A stretch of DNA of 38,564 nt from assembly GCA_937872735.1 (NCBI GenBank), contig CALMUD010000060.1:1-38564 (forward strand). The letters are read 5' to 3'. Positions 1 to 8,610 of this stretch are shown here, piece after piece. The notes below the pieces were generated by a model. The model was not told the DNA's origin. It worked only from the letters and a program-made list of their open reading frames with translations, and ran no database searches. Made by a program: the position numbers and the translations under genes. Within the stretch, counting starts at the first letter, position 1; each line of letters opens with the position of its first letter. Origin of the DNA: an uncultured Bacteroidales bacterium. Lineage in GTDB: Bacteria > Bacteroidota > Bacteroidia > Bacteroidales > Paludibacteraceae.

Positions 1-151
1 ATTTATTTTGCACTTCTATTTTGAAATTACGAAATGAATAAGAGAATACAAGTTCTTCTTTCCATGCACAATGCGCCAACGGACGGAATAAAAGGCTCTG
101 TACTTTGACGGAGAACAAAGACTCGAATAATTATCGAAAATTATTGCAGAC

Positions 152-191
152 AAAAAATTCCTTCTCTACGCCTCACGGTGTAAAGAAGGAA
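152..191 (-). terminator. Intrinsic terminator of the mannanase gene
   Basis: On the minus strand an 8-bp stem (158-165 with 184-191), one mismatch, then a 6-bp stem including one G-U pair (167-172 with 177-182) close on a 4-nt loop. A run of six T follows on the minus strand (152-157 read in reverse). It lies about 45 bases beyond the stop codon of the minus-strand mannanase, as expected for its terminator. Confidence 0.8.
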
Positions 192-235
192 CTCACTTAA
201 AAAAACTATTAAAACACGAAGCTAACTCGCCTCTG

Positions 236-3200
236 TTATCGCATCAATTTAAAAGACTTGCCATTTTGGTGCAAAATGTATATACGATGTTCTCCTGCAT
301 TGCCTATATGGTACAATTTCTGTCCATATACATTGTATACATCGTAAGGCTTGCTGAAATCAATAATATCAATTCTGTCAGAAGCAACATTTTCAATATC
401 AGAAGCATCCGCACTCTTCACCAGCAAATCAATGGACCCAATCTGCACTCCATTGCCTTTTACACAAAAGCCCTGCTTTATCAGCTTGAGGTCCTCTGCT
501 GTCTCTATCTTAAAGTAGTAACAGTCGCTACCGTTGCATTCTGGATTCTTGGTATTGCCATCATGCAGATATGTATAGTCGGGCATGGCTGCCAACTGTA
601 CCTGAACAGTAGACGATGGGTCTGTCTTGTAGTCGGAGAAATTGATACGGATTTTGTCACCAACTTTGGCTGTGGCAAGCACCTCATTGCTAGGCAACAC
701 TTTCAGTATGTCATCAGCACTGCCCCACCCGTTCATACAGTTGAGCGTGGTTTTGTCCATTTGTTTTGCCACATATTTGGCAGCAATATCACTGTTTGTT
801 CCTTTCTTGGCTATCAGATAAATAGCAGTAACGGTGCAGTTCTGACCCTTGATGCGGATACCCGGCAACTCAGCTGTCTTGATGGTCTCCAGCACATCGG
901 CGTCTGATATATTGAGCACATAATGATCACAATTGCTCACAATCACATAAGGTTCTTCTCCAGTCTTGGCCAGACACTTGCCGAATCTCCAGTTAGAGAT
1001 TTGAAGTTCCGCCGGCTTTTTGTCGGTAGCATCAGCCGAGATGGTATACTGTATATAAAGAGCATCACCAACTTGCGCATCGCACATGCGGTCTCCGCTG
1101 ACTGAGGCGAAATTGGTCCATGAACCCAAATCGACTTTGCCACGCCAAACACAAGCTGTATCGTACAGTGCGAAATCGATATCCTCACAGGTAACGCCAC
1201 CCGTATTGCCACCACCTTTCGAAGAGGAAGATATCTCTACCGAAGTGAGTGTATAGTCATGACCTTTTACTATCAGGCCCTTCTTGAGTTGCGCAATATT
1301 TTCATCGGTCAAAGTCAACGTATAGGTGCCATTGGTAAAATTGTCATAATCGACAATTTTTTCAAAACTGCTTTCCGTTCCATAATCTATCTGGATTTCG
1401 CCAGTGGCGGCACTGGTCTTGAACACCAGCTGTTGACCTGCCTTGGCATTGTTGAAATAGGAACCGTCGATGGCCAGCAGGTTGGTCCAGCTGCCAGCAT
1501 TAAAGTTGCCAGACCAAATGACTGAGGAAGAGGTATCGGTAGTTGAGGAGGAAGAGGGGCAGACATCAATTGTGGTAGTTACAATGGAATGGTTGCTGAA
1601 CACTGAGCATTCGGTTGAAGTAGCAGCAATACCATTGGTACCATTGATGATGAGTTTGCCATTTTCCTTGATATTGCTATCTGTGTAGTCGGCAAACATA
1701 TCCAGTTCGGCGTTGGCAGCATCGTTGCCAGTCCACGACCAGCCCATATAGCCAACTCCTTTTTCCTTGCAATAGTCCATGATGCGCTGATAGGCTATCT
1801 TGTTGCCCGAATGGGCATAACCGAACTCACCAATAACAACGGGAGCTCCAATGCCCAGTGCTCCATCAATGGCCGTATTCACCTTGTCGGGTGTGGCATC
1901 AGGAGCCGCATATTCATACATATGGATAGCAAAGAGAGTGTTTTTGTCAGCATCTGCAGCCAACACTGTTGAGCCTTTATCTACAATAGACTGAGGATAT
2001 TGGCCATAACCGGCACAATCAATCAGAAGGGTGTTTTTGATACCCGCATCCCTAAGTTCCTTGATAGCGGTCACATATCCAGCGGCCCAGGGGTCACTCT
2101 CCCATGGACCATACCATTCGTTGGAAACATTGACTATCACATAAGCTGTATTGGCATTCAGTATTTCCTTCATTTCTTTCCAATAGGCAACAGCTTTCTC
2201 CAAATCCTTGGTTTTGGAGCTGCCTGTCTCGTCATGCGTATTGACAATAGCTATCAGATTATAGTTTTTGCAAAGCTGAATCAGTTTGGTCAGTTCGGCT
2301 GCCGATGTTTTCGCATAAACTTCACCGTCCGACAGATTGATACGGATACAATTTGCTTTTTGACGTTTCGCAGCAGAAATGACAGATTGGGCGATACTGC
2401 AATCGCCATGCTGCCACGCATACGAATAGTTGACACCACGCATAATGAAATTGTTGCCATTGGCATCCAGCAATTTTGTTCCGCTTATGTGGAAACCCGT
2501 GCTGGTAGGCGTAACTGGGTCCACTGGAACGACAGGTGTTGTAGTTCCACCGAAAACTGAACATTCTTTTGAAGTCTCTTTTATGCCGTTTTTGCCGAGA
2601 ATGATAATCTTGCCATTCTCCTCCATATTGTTATCGGTATAATCGGAGAACATATCAAGAAATTCCACGCCACCACCGTTGCCAGTCCACGACCAGCCCA
2701 GATAGCCTACATTTTTTTCGGTACAATAATCCATGATGGTCTGATAGTCAACAGCTCCATCCTTATGCTTATAACCGAACTCACCAATAACAAGAGGAGC
2801 ATTCACGCCCAGCGCCTTGTCTATGGATGTTTTCACCTTGCTGCCAGTTGCGGTAGCCGGTTGCTCATACGAGGCCCACTCATACATATGTATGGAGAAC
2901 ATCGTGTTGCTCAGTTTGTCGGCTGCAAGCACATCAGCACCTTTTTCCCAAATGGCGTTTGGGTACTGTCCATAGCCTGCACAGTCAATCATCAGCGTAT
3001 TTGCTATACCGGCATTGCGGAGGGCAGGTATGGCCTGTTCATAACCTTTGGCCCAGTTGTCACTCTCCCATGTGGCATCCCATTCATTCTCTATGTTCAC
3101 AATGGTGGTGCTCTCATGCCCTTTGACCGCGCTGGACAGATTATTGGCCCAATAGTTGGCAGCCCGCATCAGCGCGCTGATATCATCAACGCCCAGCTCA

Positions 3201-3526
3201 TCCTGTATATTCAGAATGCAAACCAATTTGTTGTCCTCGCATAGTTTGATTAGTTTGGTCACCTCGTCGGCCGTAGTGGCAGGTCCGAACTTGGTGCCAT
3301 CAGATATTTGGATGCGCACGCAGTTACATCCTTGGCGTTTGGCCGCAGGAATCACAGTACTCTCGTTTCCCTTTTGCCACGCATAGGAATAATTGACCCC
3401 GCGCATGACAAACTCATTGCCATTGGCATCCAGCAATTTGGTTCCACTGGTGTGGAACCCCGTAGCAGCAAAACCTGACACACACGTCAGCACCGCCGCC
3501 ATGACGGATAATAAAAATTTTTTCAT
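236..3526 (-). CDS. Secreted tandem-domain GH5 (subfamily 8-like) beta-mannanase with three C-terminal beta-sandwich modules
   Basis: Endo-beta-1,4-mannanase predicted to cut mannan backbones outside the inner membrane. The ATG at 3526 was chosen because it begins a classic signal peptide (MKKFLLSVMAAVLTCVSGFA); the frame is open 17 codons further. Two GH5 catalytic domains follow, residues about 21-327 and 342-643, which resemble Bacillus/Streptomyces GH5_8 mannanases throughout. Acid/base and nucleophile glutamates are E148 and E249 in domain 1, E470 and E567 in domain 2. The beta-strand-3 histidine is kept in domain 2 (H431 in NTHDETG) but is glutamine in domain 1 (Q108 in NIQDELG). After a Ser/Thr linker come three related modules of about 100-125 residues (about 668-766, 780-905, 925-1037), each ending in a G-x-x-(V/I)-K-G motif, likely carbohydrate-binding. 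The last 50 residues (DVYNVYGQKLY...) resemble a Bacteroidota C-terminal sorting domain. The HTCS gene upstream is the likely regulator. Activity on mannan is inferred from family; confident in GH5. Confidence 0.9.
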   Translation of the reverse strand: MKKFLLSVMAAVLTCVSGFAATGFHTSGTKLLDANGNEFVMRGVNYSYAWQKGNESTVIPAAKRQGCNCVRIQISDGTKFGPATTADEVTKLIKLCEDNKLVCILNIQDELGVDDISALMRAANYWANNLSSAVKGHESTTIVNIENEWDATWESDNWAKGYEQAIPALRNAGIANTLMIDCAGYGQYPNAIWEKGADVLAADKLSNTMFSIHMYEWASYEQPATATGSKVKTSIDKALGVNAPLVIGEFGYKHKDGAVDYQTIMDYCTEKNVGYLGWSWTGNGGGVEFLDMFSDYTDNNMEENGKIIILGKNGIKETSKECSVFGGTTTPVVPVDPVTPTSTGFHISGTKLLDANGNNFIMRGVNYSYAWQHGDCSIAQSVISAAKRQKANCIRINLSDGEVYAKTSAAELTKLIQLCKNYNLIAIVNTHDETGSSKTKDLEKAVAYWKEMKEILNANTAYVIVNVSNEWYGPWESDPWAAGYVTAIKELRDAGIKNTLLIDCAGYGQYPQSIVDKGSTVLAADADKNTLFAIHMYEYAAPDATPDKVNTAIDGALGIGAPVVIGEFGYAHSGNKIAYQRIMDYCKEKGVGYMGWSWTGNDAANAELDMFADYTDSNIKENGKLIINGTNGIAATSTECSVFSNHSIVTTTIDVCPSSSSTTDTSSSVIWSGNFNAGSWTNLLAIDGSYFNNAKAGQQLVFKTSAATGEIQIDYGTESSFEKIVDYDNFTNGTYTLTLTDENIAQLKKGLIVKGHDYTLTSVEISSSSKGGGNTGGVTCEDIDFALYDTACVWRGKVDLGSWTNFASVSGDRMCDAQVGDALYIQYTISADATDKKPAELQISNWRFGKCLAKTGEEPYVIVSNCDHYVLNISDADVLETIKTAELPGIRIKGQNCTVTAIYLIAKKGTNSDIAAKYVAKQMDKTTLNCMNGWGSADDILKVLPSNEVLATAKVGDKIRINFSDYKTDPSSTVQVQLAAMPDYTYLHDGNTKNPECNGSDCYYFKIETAEDLKLIKQGFCVKGNGVQIGSIDLLVKSADASDIENVASDRIDIIDFSKPYDVYNVYGQKLYHIGNAGEHRIYILHQNGKSFKLMR
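1597..3466 (-). repeat. Internal duplication: two GH5 catalytic domains in tandem
   Basis: The two catalytic modules (DNA about 2545-3466 and 1597-2503) are diverged copies of each other. Both start with the same GTKLLDANGN block, both carry an NEW acid/base motif and a VIGEFGY nucleophile motif, and both end in an EC-S-V-F block. The DNA encoding their starts is still nearly identical over about 25 bases (around 3415 and 2455), consistent with intragenic duplication followed by divergence. Confidence 0.85.
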
Positions 3527-3570
3527 TTTTTTAATGCTTAATAAAGGCAGACCATTTTGAGTGCTTTTAC

Positions 3571-3610
3571 CAGACAAGACGCCGAGTCTACCTAATAAGA
3601 CTCTTGTCTG
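3571..3610 (-). promoter_or_regulatory. Hairpin in the mannanase leader
   Basis: Bases 3571-3577 pair with 3604-3610 (7 bp) and 3584-3588 with 3599-3603 (5 bp), with a 6-nt bulge and a 10-nt loop. It lies 45-84 bases upstream of the mannanase ATG, inside the predicted leader. No T-run follows on the minus strand, so it is not a normal terminator. It could influence translation or mRNA stability; function unknown. Confidence 0.4.
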
Positions 3611-4009
3611 ACTCTTTTCTGAATGGGACTCCAGATTCTTCTCTCCGCACTTCCTGATAGAGAAAACTGATTATAGTAGAACAGGAGCAAATGTTTTTCG
3701 CACCACGCCCGACATTTGTGCTTATCACCACAAAAACACAACAACCGGCTTTCGATACGATTCTATATACATCATCTGCTATAAGTATCACCACTTGAGA
3801 ATCCCTTACAGTTCAATTTAATTTACTTGCAGAAACCTCCTTTTTTAAAACGTGAATGATTAATTATATTTAGTTTCAGACAAACACTGATGACATTGCG
3901 GTCATCCCCTGTAATGAAACAATACATACCATTATTAATACCACACAAATATGTAAAACAAAATACACACCAAACATAAGAATCTTCAACATTCTTGTGT
4001 TTTGCTCGC

Positions 4010-4017
4010 CAAATATA
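4010..4017 (-). promoter_or_regulatory. Candidate mannanase promoter (-7 element TATATTTG)
   Basis: Minus strand reads TATATTTG, an exact match to the Bacteroidota -7 consensus TAnnTTTG. An ATTG about 22 bases upstream is a weak -33 candidate. It sits just past the terminator at 4073-4107, so a start near 4003 would give a leader of about 480 nt. A second match, TATGTTTG, lies at 3971-3978. Confidence 0.5.
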
Positions 4018-4072
4018 CATATTAAATTGAAATGCAATGCAATAAAGCAATAAATTTTCAACGAAAACAAGC

Positions 4073-4107
4073 AAAAAAAGGGCGACGGCACTCACGTGCG
4101 GCCTCCC
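4073..4107 (-). terminator. Intrinsic terminator ending the putative small transcript
   Basis: On the minus strand a 12-bp stem with two mismatches and one G-U pair (4096-4107 with 4080-4091), 4-nt loop, followed by seven T (4073-4079 in reverse). It ends transcription 425 bases past the HTCS stop and just before the mannanase promoter, separating the two genes. Confidence 0.75.
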
Positions 4108-4346
4108 TTTTGTTAACAAGATGTGGCAAAAAGCCTGGATATTACGCTTTCCCGCATTTGAATATAAAAGTCAAAGTGGTGATTTCGACTTTAAATGACA
4201 GGATAAGCTGACTCATTTCAAATATTCGAATCTGCGAGGAAGTGGTGTTTCCTCTACAGTTCATCCCGTTAACACCTTGTCCAATGACAAGCTGACTGAG
4301 TCTTCCTTTATTAAGCATATAGGACGAACCTTTTAGAGGATTCGAC
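4073..4346 (-). ncRNA. Candidate structured small RNA (about 270 nt)
   Basis: Bounded by a -7 element (4353-4360) and an intrinsic terminator (4073-4107). Within it, on the minus strand, several perfect short stems can be drawn: 4339-4345 with 4226-4232 (7 bp, enclosing), 4286-4291 with 4276-4281 (6 bp, 4-nt loop), 4271-4276 with 4244-4249 (6 bp), and an alternative 4249-4254 with 4236-4241 that overlaps the previous one. A 58-codon open frame inside has no recognisable family. It may instead be a long leader or a decayed gene; promoter-plus-terminator context is the main support. Confidence 0.35.
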
Positions 4347-4352
4347 CTGATG

Positions 4353-4360
4353 CAAAGGTA
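4353..4360 (-). promoter_or_regulatory. -7 element TACCTTTG
   Basis: Minus strand TACCTTTG matches TAnnTTTG exactly. It lies inside the 1-kb gap, 170 bases past the HTCS stop, and points at the structured stretch ending in the terminator at 4073-4107. No clear -33 TTTG was found at the expected distance. Confidence 0.45.
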
Positions 4361-4532
4361 TAAAAGGAAGCCTCTGTAAAATATGAAAATCCAGTCAATT
4401 TTTGTTGAATTCTGCTCAATAGACACCCGCAAAGCCTTTATTTTCGTGTTTGGAGGGAGAAGAACGCAACAAAACAGATACAAACAGAGATAACACAAAC
4501 AGCCAAAAAGAATGGGAAAAAAACAAATGTTT

Positions 4533-7500
4533 TTATTTTAGTTTGGAAGGGGTATAACCGAATTTCTCCCGGAATTTACGGGTGAAATAAGAAGAATCGT
4601 TAAAGCCGACCGCCAAGGCAATGTCTATAATCTGGACCTCGGAAGAGGCTGTTTCCAGCATCTGTTTGGCCCTGTTCAGCCGAAATGAGGTTAACACATC
4701 GACAGGAGACTTGCCCGTAAGTGCCTTTATCTTGCGGCTAAGCGTCGATTGACTGACATTCATCTTCTCCGCCATGGTGTCAAGTTGCATCTGTTTGTCC
4801 GCAAAATCCCGTTCCACCATCTCTTTAAACGAAGACAGGAAAGGGTCCTTATCCACATTTTCTCCACCCTCCTCCGACGGAGCACCCTGAGTGGTCTTGT
4901 TCACTACCGAATCAAGCACCCGCTGCTGCTGGCGTTGTCTGAGCCTCAGCATATTGACTAACTTTATCAGCAATTCGGTCTGGCTGAAAGGCTTGGCTAT
5001 ATAATCAATGGCCCCGCTCTGCAAACCCAGCAAGCGGTCTTTATCGCCATTTCGGGCTGAAATAAACAGAATAGGTATATGGCAGGTGGCAGGCGTATTC
5101 AGCAAAGCCTTGCTCAGTTCCAATCCATTCATGCCCGGCATATCCACATCGCTAAGTACCACATCAGGCAAGGTCTGTTCGGTCTTTTCCAATGCCGTCT
5201 GGCCATCTGAAGCCACTTGCACCGACACATAATTGTCGAGCATAAATTCCAGACTTCGGCAAATCAGAAGGTCATCATCAACCACCAGTATGGTATTTCC
5301 TGCCAACAGGGCCATGTCTTCGGCCGACATCACATAAGCGGATTCTGGCGCCTGTGTTGTCTGTGGCACTATGGTCACAGATGAAGCTGGGAATGAAGCT
5401 GTTACTGTCGTTCCACTGCCTGCGCAGCTGTTCACCGTCAGCAATCCATTGTTGCGGGCCATATAATCCTGGCACAGTGTGAACCCCAGTCCAGTCCCCT
5501 TTTCGTTTGCCGTTCCTTGGGTTGATTCATGATAACCACTTGCTTGCAGATTGGCCAGCTGTTCTGCATCCATGCCTACTCCATTGTCGGCAACAGAAAT
5601 CCACACAAAATCATCAGACGTCTCTACCGATATCTTTATTGAACCGCCCTTTCGCGTAAATTTGATGGCATTGTTCACAATATTTCGAATCACCACCTCC
5701 ACCGACCTTGCATCTGCCACTGCATAAACCTTAGCTGCAAAATCGGTGGTCAGATTCAGTTGTTTCTGTTCTATCACAGTATGCAGCAACTGTAGCACAT
5801 TGAGCGTGGCCGATTCCAGATTCACATTCGTCGGATTCCATGCCAACTCGGTTTGCCCGCTTTGGGCCCAATCCAGCAGTTTCTGCATTTCTCCCTGCAA
5901 GGCCGAAGCAGAAGCCAGGACTTCAGTCACCACGTGTTTCCGCTCCGCATTCTCCATCTGTTCCTGATGCTTGTTCAACCCCGTGAGGGCACCCACAATG
6001 GCAAACATCGGATTCTTCAAATCGTGCGCCACCATTGAAATCAGCCGATCCTTATCGGCCAAGGCCTCGCTCAACTGATGGGTACGGGCATCCACCAGCC
6101 GTTTCAGTTCGTCCTTCATGGCAGTAAGATTGCGCAACCGCCATCTGAAAAACTCCAAAGTTCCGCCCACCAGCATCATACACAGCAAGATTCTGAACCA
6201 CCATGTCTCCCACCACGGAGGCAAAACCTCGATACGCAAACTTATGGTTTTCATTTCCCCCTTTTCATTGGGGCGATAGGCTTGTACCTCCAGATGATAA
6301 ACGCCTTTGGGCAAACTATTGAAACTGATTTGACGGTTTTTATCCATCTCTATCCAGACATCTCCATGCCCCACCAATCGATAACGGCACTGCACGGGGC
6401 TAAGCTCATCATAATCCACCACATCCACGCTGATAGCCATATCGGTCTGGTCGTATGGAATATCCAGCGACTCGAGAGCAGGCAAACCTCCATCTGACAG
6501 CACACCGGTGCCGGGACGCACCCTCACCCGCTTGATGTATAAATCGGAAAAGGAGAAATAGCCAATACTCGAATTGGACGGCTGTACAGTATGGGGATTA
6601 AATCGGAAATACCCGCCGTTGGTGCCAAAATACAGATTTCCCGCCGCATCACAATACCCGGCACGGTTGTTAAAACTATATTTGGAAGCATCTGACCAAT
6701 CACCAGGCAAATAACGGAAAGAACGCCGCTTTAGGGAGAAGGAGAGAATGCCGTCAGAACCTGCCAGCCAGAACAGTCCGTCTTTGTCTTTCTGCAAAAC
6801 GTGATATTCAGCCTTGGGCAAGAAGGTCAGCAGTTGGGGCTTGCCTCCATTTTTGGAGAATCGGAAAACGCCTTTGTTGGTGGCTACTATCAAGGAGCCA
6901 TCTGCATCAACCACAGCATCGTTCAGGTCTAGGGGTGTATGCGTTTTTTGCGACATCAAATTCCGCAGCAAGGGATAATATCGGTTCCCTTTTATCAGCC
7001 ATAGACAGTTGGCTGTCAGCACCCATTGCGAGTTATCTGCACCCGATATCACCTTGTATATCCACTTGTCGGGTAAAATGCGGGGACCCGACAGTTGTTG
7101 GCGATACCATTTCCCCTTCCTGCTAATATATAAGTCATCATTAGCCGGACAAGCCCATAACTCGCCATTTGACAGTATGGACAAACTGAAGAAATTGTTA
7201 CAAGGCTGCGGCCATCCGTCAAACTTCTCGACAGAAGAGGCGCCAGTTTTAGGGTCGAAATTCAGGATTCCTTTGCCCCATGTGGCCACCTTGAACTGTC
7301 CGCTGGATGTGCGTGCCAACGACAACAAATTGTTGCTTTGAAGTTTATAATTACGCACAACGTGTCCTCCCCGCACCGAATAGAGTCCTTGTCCGTCGGT
7401 TCCCACCCACAGCATATTGCCGTCAGACGTGAAGGAAGAAACGGAAGCCGCAGGAAATGCGAAATCAGAGGAGAACAGGACATTGGTCTGTCTATATCTG

Positions 7501-8504
7501 TCATATTCCCACAATCCGTTGTTCTGCGTTCCCAGCCAGATGTTGCCTTGTTTATCCTCCAGCAGTGCATATATCTTGCCCAAATCTTCGGCAATGGACC
7601 CCTGAGGAATCAGGTGGGTAAAGTGAGGATGAGCAGAGCTCAAGAGGTCATCGGTATACCAGAGGCCATCTCCATCCGAGGCTAGCCATACCCGCCCCGT
7701 ACGGTCTTTGTGCATCACACAGACGTTGGAGAACGGAAGCCGCAGTTTGCGCTGCAAATGGATTCTGCCTCGCTGGCTGCCTACAATCCACAATTCATCG
7801 GAGAAGGCTGATATGGCCATGTTGCCTCCTCCCAGTGGCAGTATGCCCGTCACCACCCTGTCCTTGCACATTTGGGCATCATAGCCTTGCAGGTCACGGC
7901 CTTGTCCGTCACACACATACAGATTGCCAACCGTGGCCAACCAATATTGGCCAAATCCATCAACCAGCATATTGCGGACTGTTTCATGCTCAAACTTGCG
8001 GAACAGAGGGAACTGACTGATATATTCCCCCGATGAAGTATCATACCGATAGATTCCGCCAGAAGTACAGGCATATCTGTCTCCTCGAGGGGAGATGTAG
8101 ATGCCTTCCACTCCTTTATAAAAAGATTGGCGGAATTCTGACGGCATCTTGTCGGTAAATTTGTCAGTTCGGGTATCATATTCCATCAGCACTCCATTAT
8201 AACCCGAAAGCACCACCTTGTGGTCTTTTATACATTTCACAAATATGATGTCCTCGCGCACCATCGACGGATAGTCTTTCAAACGGAAATGACGGAAATT
8301 GCGGCCGTCAAAACGTTCCATTCCCATATCTGTGGCCGCCCAGATAAATCCATTGGCATCTTGTGATAGCGAAAATATGCGGTTGGAAACCAGCCCCTCA
8401 CGGGTGGTAAAATGGCGGAAATGAGCACGCTCTTCCCCCGTTGCTCCCAATATGAGTTGGGGCAACATGCTTAGCACTATTACCAATGAATATATAAAAC
8501 GCAT
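4533..8504 (-). CDS. Hybrid two-component system regulator (HTCS)
   Basis: A one-protein sensor, kinase, receiver and DNA-binding regulator of the kind that controls polysaccharide loci in Bacteroidota. It is 1323 residues from the ATG at 8504. Order: signal/anchor (1-21), two-component propeller repeats of the Reg_prop type (about 25-640, many W-L-A/G-T blades), Y_Y_Y domain (about 665-760), one membrane segment (about 768-786), HisKA with H827 in VAHDLKNP, HATPase (N-box near 944, DNGVGMD 973-979, GTGLG 1003-1007), receiver (D1076/D1077, phospho-acceptor D1119, K1171), and a C-terminal AraC-type HTH (about 1228-1323). The frame opens upstream to 8591, but a -7 element at 8528-8535 lies inside that extension, so 8504 is preferred. 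Its neighbour, the mannanase, is the likely target, and mannan oligosaccharides the likely ligand; both are inferred from position. Confidence 0.93.
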   Translation of the reverse strand: MRFIYSLVIVLSMLPQLILGATGEERAHFRHFTTREGLVSNRIFSLSQDANGFIWAATDMGMERFDGRNFRHFRLKDYPSMVREDIIFVKCIKDHKVVLSGYNGVLMEYDTRTDKFTDKMPSEFRQSFYKGVEGIYISPRGDRYACTSGGIYRYDTSSGEYISQFPLFRKFEHETVRNMLVDGFGQYWLATVGNLYVCDGQGRDLQGYDAQMCKDRVVTGILPLGGGNMAISAFSDELWIVGSQRGRIHLQRKLRLPFSNVCVMHKDRTGRVWLASDGDGLWYTDDLLSSAHPHFTHLIPQGSIAEDLGKIYALLEDKQGNIWLGTQNNGLWEYDRYRQTNVLFSSDFAFPAASVSSFTSDGNMLWVGTDGQGLYSVRGGHVVRNYKLQSNNLLSLARTSSGQFKVATWGKGILNFDPKTGASSVEKFDGWPQPCNNFFSLSILSNGELWACPANDDLYISRKGKWYRQQLSGPRILPDKWIYKVISGADNSQWVLTANCLWLIKGNRYYPLLRNLMSQKTHTPLDLNDAVVDADGSLIVATNKGVFRFSKNGGKPQLLTFLPKAEYHVLQKDKDGLFWLAGSDGILSFSLKRRSFRYLPGDWSDASKYSFNNRAGYCDAAGNLYFGTNGGYFRFNPHTVQPSNSSIGYFSFSDLYIKRVRVRPGTGVLSDGGLPALESLDIPYDQTDMAISVDVVDYDELSPVQCRYRLVGHGDVWIEMDKNRQISFNSLPKGVYHLEVQAYRPNEKGEMKTISLRIEVLPPWWETWWFRILLCMMLVGGTLEFFRWRLRNLTAMKDELKRLVDARTHQLSEALADKDRLISMVAHDLKNPMFAIVGALTGLNKHQEQMENAERKHVVTEVLASASALQGEMQKLLDWAQSGQTELAWNPTNVNLESATLNVLQLLHTVIEQKQLNLTTDFAAKVYAVADARSVEVVIRNIVNNAIKFTRKGGSIKISVETSDDFVWISVADNGVGMDAEQLANLQASGYHESTQGTANEKGTGLGFTLCQDYMARNNGLLTVNSCAGSGTTVTASFPASSVTIVPQTTQAPESAYVMSAEDMALLAGNTILVVDDDLLICRSLEFMLDNYVSVQVASDGQTALEKTEQTLPDVVLSDVDMPGMNGLELSKALLNTPATCHIPILFISARNGDKDRLLGLQSGAIDYIAKPFSQTELLIKLVNMLRLRQRQQQRVLDSVVNKTTQGAPSEEGGENVDKDPFLSSFKEMVERDFADKQMQLDTMAEKMNVSQSTLSRKIKALTGKSPVDVLTSFRLNRAKQMLETASSEVQIIDIALAVGFNDSSYFTRKFREKFGYTPSKLK

Positions 8505-8527
8505 TACACCACGATTTGCATTCTGAG

Positions 8528-8535
8528 CAAATATA
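8528..8535 (-). promoter_or_regulatory. HTCS promoter -7 element TATATTTG
   Basis: Minus strand TATATTTG matches TAnnTTTG exactly and ends 23 bases before the chosen ATG (8504), giving a very short leader. A TTTG occurs about 25 bases further upstream, slightly beyond usual spacing. It argues against the longer start at 8591. Confidence 0.6.
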
Positions 8536-8580
8536 ATCAAAATAGAACTAAGGAACATAGCAAATGGTAAGATAAATAAA

Positions 8581-8588
8581 TATTTTTG
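8581..8588 (+). promoter_or_regulatory. Septu operon promoter -7 element TATTTTTG
   Basis: TATTTTTG matches TAnnTTTG and lies 22 bases before the ptuA ATG. With the minus-strand element at 8528-8535 it forms a divergent promoter pair between the HTCS gene and the defence operon. Confidence 0.6.
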
Positions 8589-8610
8589 CATAAAAAAAAC
8601 AGAATATCTG

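Larger units (their letters stand above)
3527..4532. other. 1-kb intergenic region between HTCS and mannanase genes
   Basis: No convincing protein gene. Open frames here (minus strand 3588-3794, 3823-4119, 4142-4498) have low-complexity, hydrophobic or family-less translations. What is supportable on the minus strand: a -7 element at 4353-4360, a stretch rich in short stems, a terminator at 4073-4107, a second -7 element at 4010-4017 (another weaker candidate at 3971-3978), then a leader of about 480 nt with a hairpin at 3571-3610. The stretch 4033-4052 has three GCAAT repeats just upstream of the 4010-4017 promoter, a possible site for the HTCS DNA-binding domain. Confidence 0.6.

Noticed and set aside
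4142-4498. 118-codon open frame on the minus strand in the HTCS-mannanase gap
   Set aside because: Begins upstream of the -7 element at 4353-4360, and its translation resembles no family. The region is better explained as a small RNA or leader.
8505-8591. N-terminal extension of the HTCS to 8591
   Set aside because: A -7 element at 8528-8535 lies inside it and the signal segment starts at 8504.
8505-8610. Retron RNA or reverse transcriptase upstream of the Septu genes
   Set aside because: HNH/ATPase pairs of this kind often accompany retrons, but no reverse transcriptase gene exists nearby and the upstream gap is only 106 bases with two promoters.
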